NCBI GenBank assembly: GCA_963691655.1
Contig: OY829326.1
Location: 9,970,878-10,034,877 of the forward strand
Reading direction: 5' to 3'
Length of the DNA: 64,000 nt
DNA from: Toxonevra muliebris
Lineage: Eukaryota > Arthropoda > Insecta > Diptera > Pallopteridae
The notes under the pieces are model-generated. The model did not search any database and was not told the DNA's origin. It was given only the letters and a program-made list of their open reading frames with translations. Positions 1 to 12,333 of the stretch are shown here, piece by piece (the first letter of the stretch is position 1; the number at the start of each line of letters is the position of its first letter). Both the position numbers and the translations under genes were made by a program.

Positions 1-1245
1 CAACCGAAAAAAACTAAAACACCAACTGCTGCTTTCCTTTTTTACTAACACACACTATCCCAGTGTCTTGTTTTCTCATTTTTCTAAGTTACAAAATAAA
101 AAAACTGAAGCTTACTTTCTAAAAAGTTAACTCTTTGTTAAACTCACTTCAAAAGCTAACACTGACGCTTTCTTTCTCATCCTTTCAATTTCTTTCTGGG
201 CAATTTTTCCCTGTTGCCATCATTGTCTTTATGTATGAATGTGTGTACGTGTGTGTCTGTGTGTGTGTTGGAGTGTTAGTGTCAAGACATGTATATACAT
301 ATGTGCATGTGCGTTGAGCTTTTGCAGATTGCTGCGCTTCTTTCTATTGGCGATTATCTTTCTGTATATTTCTACGTGTGTGTACGTATGAATGTGTAAG
401 ATTATATGTATGGGTTTAGTGTGTACGTGTATGTGTTTGGCATACGAAAAGCGTTGGCAATTTATGAAAATATGTTTCATATACGTTTTCTTTTCTTTGG
501 TGCCAATATAAAATGCTATACTATATACTCCCTGGCAGATGAACTAGTCACAATAGTCACATTCTTCTTCCATGTAATTTGATTGTCGTAATTTGTAAGG
601 ATTTTCTCGACATGATTGTTTTATTGAGTTATGAAGTGAAATTCACTAAATTACAAAAACGTGATCCTGATCCAACCGCAAAACCAAACAAATAAAATAT
701 CTAAGTGAGTAAGTAAGCATGTATATGATATTCTGCCTGTATCCTCATTGTCAGTAATACACTAGCTACTAGCACTTTACATGCACAATCATCAAGTAAC
801 AATTCCATGAAGAACATTTAGCATGAATGTTGTAAGACATTTCCCTTGAGAGCGAAACAAATAAATAAACAAATACAATAAGAAATAATAAAAATGTAGG
901 GAAGTTTTTTTTTCTTGTGATAGTTTTAATTAGTTAACAAACTGCTGCTCCTGAAAAGCATCGGCAGCAACGCTGAGTAATGAATTATAATCCCAAAGCA
1001 CAGTTAAGTAACTAAGACGAGAGAAAAGCAACAAGGCGAACGCAGATGAAAACAGTGACCTTAAAGGATGTGCGCGCGAATTAAAAAAAAAAAGTATATT
1101 CGCTTTGACAGAAGATTAACACCATTTATTTTAATAAAATACAAGAATTTTAGTATCTTTGTCTTAGATTTTAGTTATAGTATCCAAATTTTTATATTTA
1201 AAAAAAAAAATGCATAAAAATATGTGGCATTGTTATACTATAAAC
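1..1245. other. AT-rich noncoding stretch
   Basis: No coding signal is recognisable. A GT/TG-rich microsatellite-like tract lies around 236-320 and similar tracts follow at about 375-440. Open frames through these tracts only translate the repeat. It ends where the hAT-like element begins. Confidence 0.6.
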
Positions 1246-2106
1246 CAGAGCTGTAAAAGAATGCAATCATTTGCGACTAAAAATCATTTGATATTGTTAC
1301 CAAAATGATTGTATTCATTTTTTGTATTCATTGATTAAGAATGTAAAAAAATTATTCTTAATCGTATTGCCATCAGCGAATAATTATTCATATTTTAAAT
1401 CATATTTTTGAAATCATTTGAATGAAATCTTTTGACTGCAGTCTTTAACTAAATTTAGTCGAATTCATCAGAAATCTTTTGAAGTCACTCGAAATCATTT
1501 CTACAAGATCTAAGCGTGAATATTAAAGAGTGACATGTTCTATCAAGGGTAAATAAATAATTTGTTGCGCTGTGTAAACAGACATAAAATATGATACCAT
1601 CGTCAGCTGCGGTGGATAAATTATTTTCATTTGCTGCGCTCATTCATACACCTCGTCGTGGTTCACTTTCCGACAGCAATTTCGAAAAATTGCTGCTACT
1701 GAAAGTAAATAAATCATTTTAATTTTTGGGTTCTATGTTTTTTTTCACTATAATGTTAAAAAAATTTTAGAATTTCAAAAATCTGCACTTTAATATTTAT
1801 TTTCCCTGTTTACTTGTTATATAAATGTTCTTTGTTAGTTGCAATTGGAAAAATTGTTACAAGTTTTGTTAACGTATATATAAATAGTTTTTATGTATTA
1901 ATGAATAAAATGAATAAGATGACTTTTTCATTTAATGCATATTCACAAATGATTAATTAGTCAATGACAGCGAAATGATTAATGATTTCAATTTTGCAAT
2001 CTTTAGTCAAATTTGCTATTCAATGAATGCAATCGCAAAATTCTATTCATTGAATGTGACTTCAGTGATTTAAAATCGCAATTGATTCCAGTCCTTTACA
2101 GCTCTG
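1246..2106. mobile_element. hAT-like non-autonomous DNA transposon
   Basis: The ends form a terminal inverted repeat: the left end reads CAGAGCTGTAAAAGAATG and the reverse complement of the right end reads CAGAGCTGTAAAGGACTG. The flanks CTATAAAC (1238-1245) and TTATCAAC (2107-2114) match at 6 of 8 positions, as expected for an aged 8-bp target duplication, the size typical of hAT elements. The interior has no transposase frame but carries many copies of AATCATTTG/AATGATT-like motifs, resembling the subterminal repeats to which hAT transposases bind. A perfect hairpin (9-bp arms CAGCAATTT/AAATTGCTG, loop CGAA) sits at 1674-1695. The superfamily call rests on TIR form and duplication length only. 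Confidence 0.72.
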
Positions 2107-2400
2107 TTATCAACAAGAAAGAGTGGGACGTTAAAGTGCTCGAAACCTATATTGAAACGCATACATTAATATGGTACAAAGACGATTTAAGAACAGAAAA
2201 CGGAACAGTCGAGGGGTATGTGAAACATTCTGAGTCTATGGGGTAGGCGCCAAGCATTTTCCTTTTAGAGATTCTTGCCATAAGGCTGTGTGCTCAGTTT
2301 AACCAACCTCGAACGAAAATAAGTGTAGAAAACAAGATATTTTAAAAGATTCAGACAGTCAAGCTATAATTAGAGAACTGGGCTTCTTTGAAATATATTC
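2107..2400 (+). pseudogene. Decayed LINE RNase H domain
   Basis: Translation after the hAT-like element gives IWYKDDLRTENGT followed by HSESMG. This resembles the start of the RNase H domain of I/R1-type LINEs, where WYTDGS and a following SE-G segment are usual. After a frame change SIFLLEILAIRLCAQF follows at about 2250-2300, resembling the FQAE-AI helix. The TDGS catalytic aspartate motif reads KDD here, and several frameshifts and stops follow, so the copy is dead. No reverse transcriptase is visible next to it. The identification is by motif memory only. Confidence 0.4.
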
Positions 2401-3860
2401 AAAGCTAATCTGGAAACACCCGCTTTACCGAGTCATTAACCATAATATTATTATTTTTATGAATATGAATATAAAGCATTGTTTTGAATGGAAGAGGAGG
2501 AAAGAAAAAAGTATCAGGACAGAATTTTGCGGGGCCCGTACTTCAAAACCGAGCGGTACAAAAGAAAGGAAGATCTTAAATATCTCTGCTGCGCTCTGTG
2601 AGTTTGAGGGGTGGGGGAAGTGGGTAAGACATCTCTGACACTGGCTGTATGTTGCGTTGTCAGCCCTACTGCTGCCCTTCTTAGGCGTAGCTACCCGGGA
2701 CTTTTACTACATTTTTGGAGTCAGCTGGTTCAATTTCATATCGTTACGTCCAGTACTCGTACCCGTTAAAACCCTACGGGACTCAGAATTTCAAGACCAT
2801 GATCAATATGTAAGCTTGCCTGTCAGCTGCAACCCCGGGGTAGGGGCATCTAATCAAAGGATATTGCGACCTCTTAAATTTTTTGTCTCAACCTTAAAAC
2901 AAGTATGCCTTACCTTAAAAAGATTCTAGTACTCATCTTGCAGAAGGAGTGCTAAAATCCAAATGAAGCCGATTACGGTTAGTGGCAAGCCTTTTACTTA
3001 CAAATTTTTGATCAGGAAATGGCTATGTTGCATTCGAATTTACCTTCACCTGTTTTCAAGCTGGGTAGTGATATATTTACTTCTGTTCAGGCTCTTTTTT
3101 CATTTTTAGTAATATTATTTTATTTATAAAAGTGGAAAAATAACATATTCAGGTCGGGGGAAAAATGAAGTTGTATTATTGTAACTTAAAATTTTTTCTG
3201 TTTAAAATTTTTTAACACACGTTTCTTATTCAAGAGAATCAACTACCTCTTATATTCATATGGATGCCTATATTCACAACAAAATTCTATATTCAGCCAC
3301 CACTAGTTGATTTCCATTTGTCGCGCAGCATGCTACAAAATTTATTACACCTACTCGTGAAACACACTTACTAAACCTCACTCCTCCCACGGTTCACTTC
3401 TATTTTTGCATCTACCTCGTACATGATCAACAATTTTACAAATAATCCTCATCGATTTGTAAATAATGTTGAAGTTCTTAAATAAGTCTAAAAGTAAATA
3501 GAATTTTATAACCTCGTTCCCAACACCAGCAACAGACCAGTACACTAGACTCATTTCTACGCTTACACTCTCGCCACACAGTGGAGTGGTTCATTCATTG
3601 CTCATTGTCAGTAGATTTACCACAGAGTGTTGCTGCTCTCGGTTTCTGTTGGTGATGCTGTCTATGCTGTTGCAGTCCATAATGCGATGCCATTATTTCA
3701 CATTACACACTTATTCGAGGCTATACTTTTGGGCAACACACACACACACACAAATACATACAAATACATACACAAGCACATAACTTACAACTTTGTGACT
3801 TTCTTTGCTAAAGTTTTTGCACTTCCACTTCCATTTCCACGTCCGGTTTCCGCTCCTTCT

Positions 3861-3883
3861 ATCTCTCTCTCTCTCTCTCTCTC
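3861..3883. repeat. CT dinucleotide microsatellite
   Basis: Uninterrupted CT repeat of about 11 units, seen directly. Confidence 0.9.
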
Positions 3884-4112
3884 ACGCTTTCTCCTTTTCT
3901 CTGTTTCTACTTGTGCACTTTGGTTGTTTGCTTGCTTCATTCATTCATTTTACTTATAGTATTTTTTCTTCTATCTGCTATCGAAAGCCGCTGGCAATGC
4001 AACTTGGGGGCACTCAAACATTTTATGTTCAAACTTAAGAAGACAAATTTTTATTGCCATCGTTTCGTTTCGTTCGATTATTGACTGCACCAGAAGGATA
4101 CTTATTCCAATA

Positions 4113-4113
4113 C

Positions 4114-4159
<46 letters not shown>

Positions 4160-4160
4160 A
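4113..4160. repeat. TA dinucleotide microsatellite
   Basis: Nearly pure TA repeat with a few TG/CA interruptions, seen directly. It is able to extrude cruciforms and likely to vary in length between individuals. Confidence 0.9.
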
Positions 4161-6179
4161 AACGTCTTTATGTGTGTTTATGTATTTCTGGATATAAGTC
4201 TGTCCATACCACATCATCTCACATCTCATTTTCTGTGTCCCACTGTGCGCCTCATTTAAGTCACATTTTATTATTTTCAGCCATTTATCGTTGTCGCTCG
4301 TGTGTTGCAATCGTTTTATTTTATTAGCGTGACATTTCAATTGGAAATGCACACTTGGAACAATTGCAAGCAAGTTGGGCGTATGTGTGTGAGTAGGCAT
4401 GGTATGTAGTGTTGTTTGAAGTTAGGTTACATGATCCAGAAGGTGGTAGTGGTCCATGGGAGGTAGTGGTAATGATGATGTGATGATGAGCATGAAGTGA
4501 AGTGCATTTTCCATTGCTTGCTTTAAGTATGAACTCAAGTTTTGATTGGAAAATGAATATGAATGCGTATGTATGTGTGTGTGTTTCCAAAACTTTTGCT
4601 GCCAGATGATTTATTGTGAGTGAATTAAAGTGAAGTTTGTCTTTAGGATTAAAATTCATGTAAGTTTTCGGTTAAATGATTTATTTTTATTTGTGCAGTG
4701 TCACATCTGTGTAAGAGTACAAAAGGAAGTAGCAGTACGTGTATTTATGAATAGTGTACTAAGCTAAAACAAGAAGGAAACTCATAAGGATTACGAATGC
4801 AAAATTTAATAATAAGTGAGTTCGTTTGGTGCACTTGTGCGTTTTTCTAATTAAAGTTCTGCAAAGGTTTTAGGAAAACGAGCTCATTATTTTTAGATTT
4901 TGATTTTCATGGGAATGTTAGCCTTTCTATACGTGTAGTGGTTTTGTTTGAAAAAAAAACAACGAAATTTTTAATAATTAGTAATACTTAGCATAAGCTT
5001 CAAACGAGAATATTATACTAAAAATACGGATTTCCAGACTGATAGAAAATGTAATGAAGTCACTCTGATCGTTTGCGTTAGAATGATGAGGAGGTAGCAG
5101 ATTCAGTTTTTGATTTAATGTCTTAGATTATGTTCAAGGATGTCTTTCTCCACAGCAAACATATCGATACTACATATTAGTTTATTCCACATTTTGGAAT
5201 AGTTACATATTAATAACCCTCCAAGGAATTTCGCATTCATATGAGGACAATAGTTCAGAAGTTTGCCAAAGAGCCGATTTATTATCGTATTTGGATTAAA
5301 ATCCTTTAAATTCAAAGCTCCAGTAATTTTCCATTACCAAATTCATGCTTTTTGGACGTTTTTCTGTCAGAATCAATAAAGAATACGAACATTATTTTCT
5401 TTATCGATTTTGAAGCCCGAAAAGGGTTATTTCGCCGCAATAATTTATAAATGGACAATTATTGCGGGTTACCTGTAGAGACTATTTTCCTCATATTTTG
5501 AACCAAGTCAATCTAAAATATTACATAGAAATAATTTTGAAAGCCAGAATCAGGGAGTTGCCCTGGGAGAGTTAAAGAAATCAATATTTTCGAGATACAG
5601 AATTAAGACACTTTTTACAATGAAATTTTAATAGTCGGACAACACCGAATCGGATCGTTCGTCCATAACTTTTTCATGTGCTGGCTGGCTTAATAATTAA
5701 ACAATTTTAAATATATTTTTTTGTTTTTTTGCATTGAAATATTTTAATTTTATAACACCAGCAGCAACAGCAACAACAACAAACCATTTAGACATTTATT
5801 GCTGCAATAATAAGACAGCTGCACATAATGTGCGCGTGTCAAAATATTAAATAACCACACACACATACACATATAGACAATTATTGATTTGCATCCCATT
5901 GGTGGTGAAGTGCATCCATGGATGCTTTGAATCGCATATTTTTATACCTACATACATTCGCGCATCTTGTGCATTCTATTTTCCTTCCAAAATAAAAGAA
6001 TGTGAAAAATTCGTTATATCGCTTCTTTTTTATGCCTGCGAATAACAAAATAATAAAATAGGTTTCTAACATACTTTCAGGCTGAGTTTTAACTGTGACT
6101 AGCCATCAATTCATTCCATACTTTCATTATAGATAGTTACAAGAAGCACGCATAGGAGAGGTGTTATAAGGCCATATGC

Positions 6180-6287
6180 ATTAACGCCATAATGGCTTTA
6201 TTGCACTTTTGATTGGGAAATAACGCCATATTTGCGATATGGCTTTATTTCACTCTAAAACGGTAATAACGCCATTATGGCGTTATT
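6180..6287. repeat. Array of three related hairpins (TAACGCCAT motif)
   Basis: Three successive palindromes share the arm TAACGCCAT. Unit 1 (6180-6202) has a few mismatches. Unit 2 has 14-nt arms at 6218-6231 and 6237-6250 with one mismatch and a 5-nt loop. Unit 3 is a perfect 11-nt inverted repeat (6265-6275 and 6277-6287) around one central T. The origin is unknown; it could be the subterminal region of a DNA transposon. It lies about 55 bp from the SINE insertion. Confidence 0.75.
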
Positions 6288-6332
6288 GCACATTTTAAAA
6301 GAAAACTACAAAATGATGCATAGATAATTTTT

Positions 6333-6648
6333 CTTTATTTTTCTACAATTATAATTATGGCACAACAGCCCCTGTAGGGCCGAGGCCGAGCTTTTTGCAC
6401 CCATTCATTATGTGTGAGTTACATTTATACATGAATGGAAGGAACTTACAGTTTTTTACCGAATCCGAACGGTGAAGTGAAAAGCTTTTCATAGGCATTG
6501 TTGGATGTTTGCCACTGCCAGCCAAGAGCTGGTGCCGTACAGAAAAATTTTTATTTTCTATTTTTGATTTTTGAGCGTGCCGAGATATGAACCCGGGCAC
6601 CTCTGAGTAGCAGTCCAACACACTTACCACTAGGCGACTTTATTTTTC
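6333..6648 (-). mobile_element. tRNA-derived SINE with 11-bp target duplication
   Basis: On the minus strand the element starts near 6637 with a tRNA-like head: an A-box-like CCTAGTGGTAAG and a B-box-like GGGTTCATATC, the layout of an internal RNA polymerase III promoter. The body carries the segment ACCGTTCGGATTCGG (within 6442-6473), also found in a second SINE at 45184-45214. The element is bounded by perfect 11-bp direct repeats CTTTATTTTTC at 6333-6343 and 6638-6648, a hallmark of LINE-mediated retroposition. The element proper is therefore 6344-6637 (294 bp). Its 3' end on the minus strand is the AT-rich string ATAATTATAATT. The exact duplication suggests a fairly recent insertion. Confidence 0.85.
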
Positions 6649-9600
6649 ACTTGTTTTTAAATTTGCATTGTTGAAAAAGAAAACACCGTTAATTCCAAAA
6701 AGCAATAAACAAACGAAATGAACGGAAATTTTCTTATTTAGTTTTTCTTTGAGTTTCGTTTCTTTCTTTTTTCAACAAAGCAAATTAGCAAATAGTAACA
6801 TTGGAACCAGCGTGGCCGTTATGAGACTTAAGTTGCAATTTGCAACCTTTTTGACTGCTTGGAGACTTTGACACGACTTTTCGAAAATACCCAAAATTTG
6901 AGACTTTTTTGCAAAAAGTGTGATATTAGAATTAGACGAAAACTCCATTGCCTTTAACATTAATTACATACATACTTTTTAGTTGCAACACTGTCGTTTT
7001 ATAAGATTTTTAAGAAACTTGCTATTTTCAAATTTGCCACACTGACTTTCGGAAAACTCTTTGGCCAATTAAAAGTTTTTTTTTCAAAATGGAACGGGAA
7101 TGGTTGAGCTGAAATATTTTAAGAATCATCATAAAATAAACCGAGGTTCATTTTTGGAGGTGTATACAACTTTTTTTTCATGAGGCACCATAATGTATTA
7201 TTTACTTGGGGCTAATTTTTTTTCTACTTTCAATACATTAATACATTTTTTTTATTTCCTTAAAAAAAGAAAAATGGGACTTTTTTACTTTCAGTGACAC
7301 TTTTTTTTGCAACTTTTTGAAAATTATCAACGGCTACGCTGATTGAACAAGCGCCGAAAAAAACAAATTTTTAAAGTTAAAAAATAAAAATTAACGAAAA
7401 TTTTTTTTTTGTAAAAATTGATGTTTTGATGAAAAAAAAATATGAACTGCATTTTAAATTTTAAAAAGTTTGATGTCAATTACAAAAAATTGTGACGTAG
7501 CAGAGCAAAACGGTCCACGGATTCGGATTCAGCGACCCTCCATCGCCCTAAGTACACTTGTCCCGTCTCTGCTCATTTTTGGATGTTGAACAGTGTAATC
7601 AATGAAACGGTGTTTGGTTTAATAGGTTTATTAAGATATCGCAAATAACTACATTAAAGATGCAAAAGCAAATATATTTTTTTGCATGCAAGTTAGGTAT
7701 GTTCAGAAAATAAGCCGCTTTAATTAAATTCCATTTATAAAAAATATACATATTATAGTCATTTGTTTTGAAAGCTAGCGCTCTAAATAAACTGAGTTCA
7801 ACGATTTTTCAACAGCTGAAATGGTTGTTAAAATATTACCATCTATTTCGTGCAAACATGCAAAAGTTCTGACAGCTTTTATCGCTTCTATAGCAGTAGA
7901 CATTGTGTAGTTTCCTTTTGTCGAAATATCGTTTTCTTTCTGAAAAAAATTTTCCTTCACATAAAAAAAACAAACATCTAAAGAAAATTCAACGAACACT
8001 AATTTATTTATGTGTATATTGCAATCAAAAAACAAAGACCTCTTTGTTTGAAGTGGTGATTCGGTCCACGAACCGAATTAGAGCTAACGCGCCGTTTTTT
8101 TTTTTTTGCCACATCCTATTACTACTTGTTTAAAATTATTTTTTTTAATCATCTTCAAATTCGGTCGTTATAAGCTGTGGGAGAAGCAAAAAAAATGCTT
8201 AACTGTAGCGGGTTCCGAAACGATCCTCTTATATGCATTTAAAATAAGGTCTCAATTGCCAGTTTCTCCTGAAACTTTTTGTATATATCTAAGCTCTTAG
8301 TTTCTAATATATTTAAGTCTGCTTTCTAGAACACCTTTCGATAGTGAACTAATGATAAGGAAATTTATGCCGTTCGCAAAGGCATGCCAAAAAAATCACA
8401 TATTTCTAAAATCCTTTTATGCATTGCTTAAAGAAAAAAAAATAGAAATATAGATTTTCCCTTTTCAAAGGTTTTGGAGGGAAATTTCTTTATTCGTGTT
8501 AATTTGCTTAACATTCGACATGAACCAAAATTGTATGAACGGTTCAAACTTTAAGGTATGAAGCTTCAACTTAAATACTGCATAGTAAAATTTTTCATTC
8601 TTTTCAATTAGAGGCCGCGAATTATATAGAAATAATGTATGAAGTACCTGACGAAAAAAATTTGCAATTTATTCTTCAATAATTACTTGCACAAAGAAAA
8701 CTTAATTTAGTTCCTTTTTTGTGTTACTTTTCCTTGCAAGTTCGGATACTAAAGAAATGAGAATGAATTGAGTTTCATGTATATACCTTCTTTCGGTCTG
8801 CTTCTAAAATAAGCGCTTAAGATGCCCAATAAAGAGAAAGAGCATTAAGTTTTGTTGTAGGGATAAAGTTACCAACATATGAATGTATGTATGTGTGTAT
8901 GCATTTGTATATTTAAGAAAAATACGCTTATGCATTAGGGTGCATTGAAAACCAAAATAAAAAAACCGATTTCCAGAGCATATTCAATATTTAGACTGAA
9001 TTCTTTGAACAATTTAATTGTAATAAAGCACAGTAAACCGCACACTACCCACGATATACATTTAACAATGTTTTGATCTTGAGTATAAAAATTTTAAGAG
9101 TTTCAATTAAGCAAATAAAAAATTAAAATAGCTTACATTTTTATTATTTTAATAATTTAGAAAACTTTGATTAGGGAGTTTTAAAAGTTTCAACGCCAAT
9201 TGGAAATTTTTATTTTTTTGCCTTTCCTTTTCATTCAAACATCAATTCATTCTCCTGAATATTTCATATTTGTATGTAAATAAAAAAAACTATACCACGC
9301 CAAAAATAAATATCCTAACTTATACAACCGGAAATCGGGTTTATCAAAAAAGATAAACACCAACTGCGCTGCACATCATTTCAATTTGAATTGGCCGCAA
9401 TGTCCGTTCAATCTGGCGTCCAATGCCATAGCAAATTCTGATATAGTTATGAGAGTTCAAATGCATACATACATGTGTATGAGTGTGTGAGAGTATGCGT
9501 TTGAGGATGTACATTCATTGCACATGTATGTGTGCATGATTTTGCTTTGATTTTTATGACTTTTTCAAAATGGCGACGCTTTGCGTTATTGTGGCATATG

Positions 9601-11187
9601 CTCTTCTCGTATTCTCCCTATACCATTTTTATAGCAAGCTCTTTTTTTGCAAGTCTAATATGAGTTTTTCACACATTTTGCTTTTATAGTTTTGCATAAT
9701 TTTTATTATTGTTGCATACAACAACAGCAACACTAAAGCAGCAACAGCGTGTACTGCATTTTTTGTGTGTGAAATTTTTATAGTTTTTTGGTTTAGTACT
9801 TTTTGCTACGCTATACAACGAGATACATATATTCAATTTACTGTGAACTGAAAATCACCCAAAGGAAGTTGTTGATAGGAATCGACTGAAATGCAATTGA
9901 TAAACTTAGGAATTTTACAAAATGTTCATTATTTCAATATATTTGCTCAATAAAATATTGAGCAAATTTTTAACCATTTTGAAGTGTTCTTTAGGTGCAA
10001 GCCCAGTTTCTACCAGTTTTTTCATTAACTAGTGTGAGTTTTTCCAAAGCAAGGAAAAAGAAGTAAAACCCAAAAGCAGCAGTACAAGCAAATCTTCACA
10101 ACGGTGTAAGCTGATTTGGTTGTTGTTTTCATTTGTTATTGTTGTTGGTGGTTGCCTTTTTCGCATTTCATTGAACACAAAAGCGTATAGAAAAATTTTA
10201 CAACAGCAGCAGCAGCCTAAGGAGACGAAGTAGTACAAGAAGGAGGAAAGTATAAATGAAGAAATGAAATTCCTATGAAGAGGAAGCTTAAACAATGCTG
10301 GCAAAAATAGCAGCAGCAATCGTACACACACACACACCAACATGCCACATTCAAACAATCGTCAGCATTATCATCAACAGCATCACCAGAGCCACCACCA
10401 CCGACATCATGAGCACCACCAACAACAAAACTGTCTGTTGTCATTCACCATTCACCACTTTTGATGCGCTGTTGATAGCAATGTGCCGATGAATGAATGC
10501 ATTGTAAACTTGTAGACTGATGCTCTTCCTCATGCTCTTACTTATGCTCACTCATATCCTTGCTTATCATTTCCTCTCTTCTCAATCCCCTCCATGGCTC
10601 ACTTTTAAGATGCTGCTTTTTGTTGTTGTATTTTTTTTCACATTAAAGAAGATGAAAACAAATTGCAAGAAAAAAAGAAAAAATACTGTAAAATATGTGG
10701 CAACATTATCTCAAGTATCAAGCAACAACAGCAACAACAACAACAAAATATATGCGCAAACCAAAAGCAAAACATAAAAAGAAACTAGAAATAAAAATAG
10801 GAACAGAAATAAAATTTCTGCGCGCACTCAAATGAAAATGAAGTGCTGACAGCAACAGCAGCGACGCAATGTAGTTGGCAGCTGCCAACATGCCCATTTC
10901 TACACCTTTTTGCGGAAACAACAAAAAACTTCGCAATCTTAGACTGTAGAATGTACATGTATAATGTGATAGAGCGAGAGAGAGAGAGAGAGAGAGAAGG
11001 AAAACGGAAAACTAAAGCGGGGTGCACTTAATGCGTACATGAAAGCAGCAACGTTGGAGATGATGAGGAGAACGATGACGATGCCAACGTACAGTGAAGC
11101 GTTTCCTTACAAGCGGTGGACAAATATGGAAAAGGTTCCTGAGATAAATATTAGCAAATCGGACAAAAATATTATTATTATTATTAA
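6649..11187. other. Noncoding stretch, no gene seen
   Basis: AT-rich with homopolymer runs. CAA/CAG trinucleotide clusters occur around 10200-10440 and 10720-10745, and a GA tract at about 10972-10998. Open frames over these tracts translate as low-complexity sequence. Parts around 7495-7570 and 8060-8090 are less AT-rich and may be old repeat remnants, but no ends were found. Confidence 0.5.
10972..10998. repeat. GA dinucleotide microsatellite
   Basis: Repeat of about 12 GA units with one early interruption, seen directly. In flies such tracts can be bound by GAGA factor, but there is no gene context here to support that role. Confidence 0.85.
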
Positions 11188-12333
11188 CCGATCTCCCTTC
11201 TGCCTCAAATTTCAAAATTGTTAGAAAAACTTATTCTCAATCGCATAAAGCCGATCATTGAATCTCGTAATCTGATACCCACTCACCAATTTGGATTTCG
11301 TAGCAAACACTCTACCATAGAACAGATGCATAGAATCACAACTGAAATAGAAAAATCGCTAGAAGAGAAAAAAGTTTGCTCAGCAGTATTCCTAGACGTC
11401 GCACAAGCATTCGACAAAGTTTGGCATGAACGTCTAATCAACAAATTGAACTCCTGTCTCCCACTTCAATACAGTACCCTAATGAAGTCCTATATATCAC
11501 AACGATATTTTCGGGTAAAACAAGAAAATGAGTATTCTGACCTAGAAGAAATTAAAGCTGGAGTGCCGCAAGGAAGTATCCTTGGCCCCATTCTTTATCT
11601 ACTGTACACAAAAGACATACCACTGCCCCCAAACAGCATGATCGCCACTTTTGCTGATGACACAGCCATACTGTCAACAGAAAAAACTGCTGAAGAAGCG
11701 ACAGATAAACTTCAAATAGCTATAAACGCAATAGAGCATTGGACGAAAACTTGGCGCATAAAACTAAACAACAGCAAATCAGCCCATGTGAACTTCACCA
11801 ATCAAAAAACAAGCTATTACCCAATAAAGCTACTAGATGCCCCAATCCCATACGCAAACACTGCGAAGTACCTTGGCATAACTCTTGATGCTAAGTTACG
11901 ATGGAAAGAACACATAAAAATAAAACGAAATGAACTAAACCTGAGGCTAATCAAAATGGACTGGCTCATTGGAAGAAAATCAAATCTTTCCATATACAAC
12001 AAAATCATGATATACAAACAAATGTTAAAACCAGTATGGTCCTACGGTGCACAAATATGGGGTTGCGCCAGCCAAAGCAATATAAATGTAATACAACGAC
12101 TTCAAAATAAAATCCTTAGAGGTATTGTCAACGCTCCTTGGTACGTTTGCAATGCTGATATTCATCGTGACCTTAACATCGCTACGGTTGCTGAAGAAAT
12201 TAAAAAGCAAGCAGAAGCCCATTCTTTGAGGCTCCAGAGGCACGTAAACGAAGAAGCTAGTAAGCTCTTCAACATGACAGGCCTAGCCCGACGACTTCGA
12301 CGAAAAAAACCACATGACCTTATTGGCAACTAA
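11188..12333 (+). mobile_element. 5'-truncated jockey-clade LINE, reverse transcriptase
   Basis: An uninterrupted frame of about 381 codons starts abruptly at CCG (11188), directly after a TAA in a TTA repeat, with the beginning of the RT domain (PISLLPQISKLLEKL). Canonical RT motifs follow in order: FGFRSKHSTIEQ, motif A LDVAQAFDKVWHERL, motif B AGVPQGSILGP and the catalytic FADDTAIL. The thumb and C-terminal part ends with RRKKPHDLIGN and TAA. The missing first ORF, endonuclease and 5' RT fit the 5' truncation usual for LINEs. It reverse-transcribes element RNA in the nucleus during target-primed insertion, but this copy lacks its endonuclease and cannot act alone. No frameshift or stop interrupts the remaining frame. 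The 3' UTR probably continues to about 12.5 kb; no clear poly(A) or target duplication was identified. Confidence 0.9.

Larger units (their letters stand above)
2401..6160. other. Noncoding stretch with microsatellites
   Basis: No gene is supported. It contains a CA tract (about 3737-3775), a CT tract (about 3861-3883) and a TA tract (about 4113-4160). Open frames here are short, lack recognisable domains and mostly read through the repeats. Confidence 0.55.

Noticed and set aside
135..480. Overlapping open frames rich in Val/Cys/Thr/His
   Set aside because: They translate GT/CA-type microsatellite sequence on both strands; no domain or splice structure.
10200..10440. CAA/CAG-rich (opa-like) segments as coding exons
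   Set aside because: Such trinucleotide clusters are common in fly noncoding DNA; both strands and several phases are open, with no flanking exon structure.
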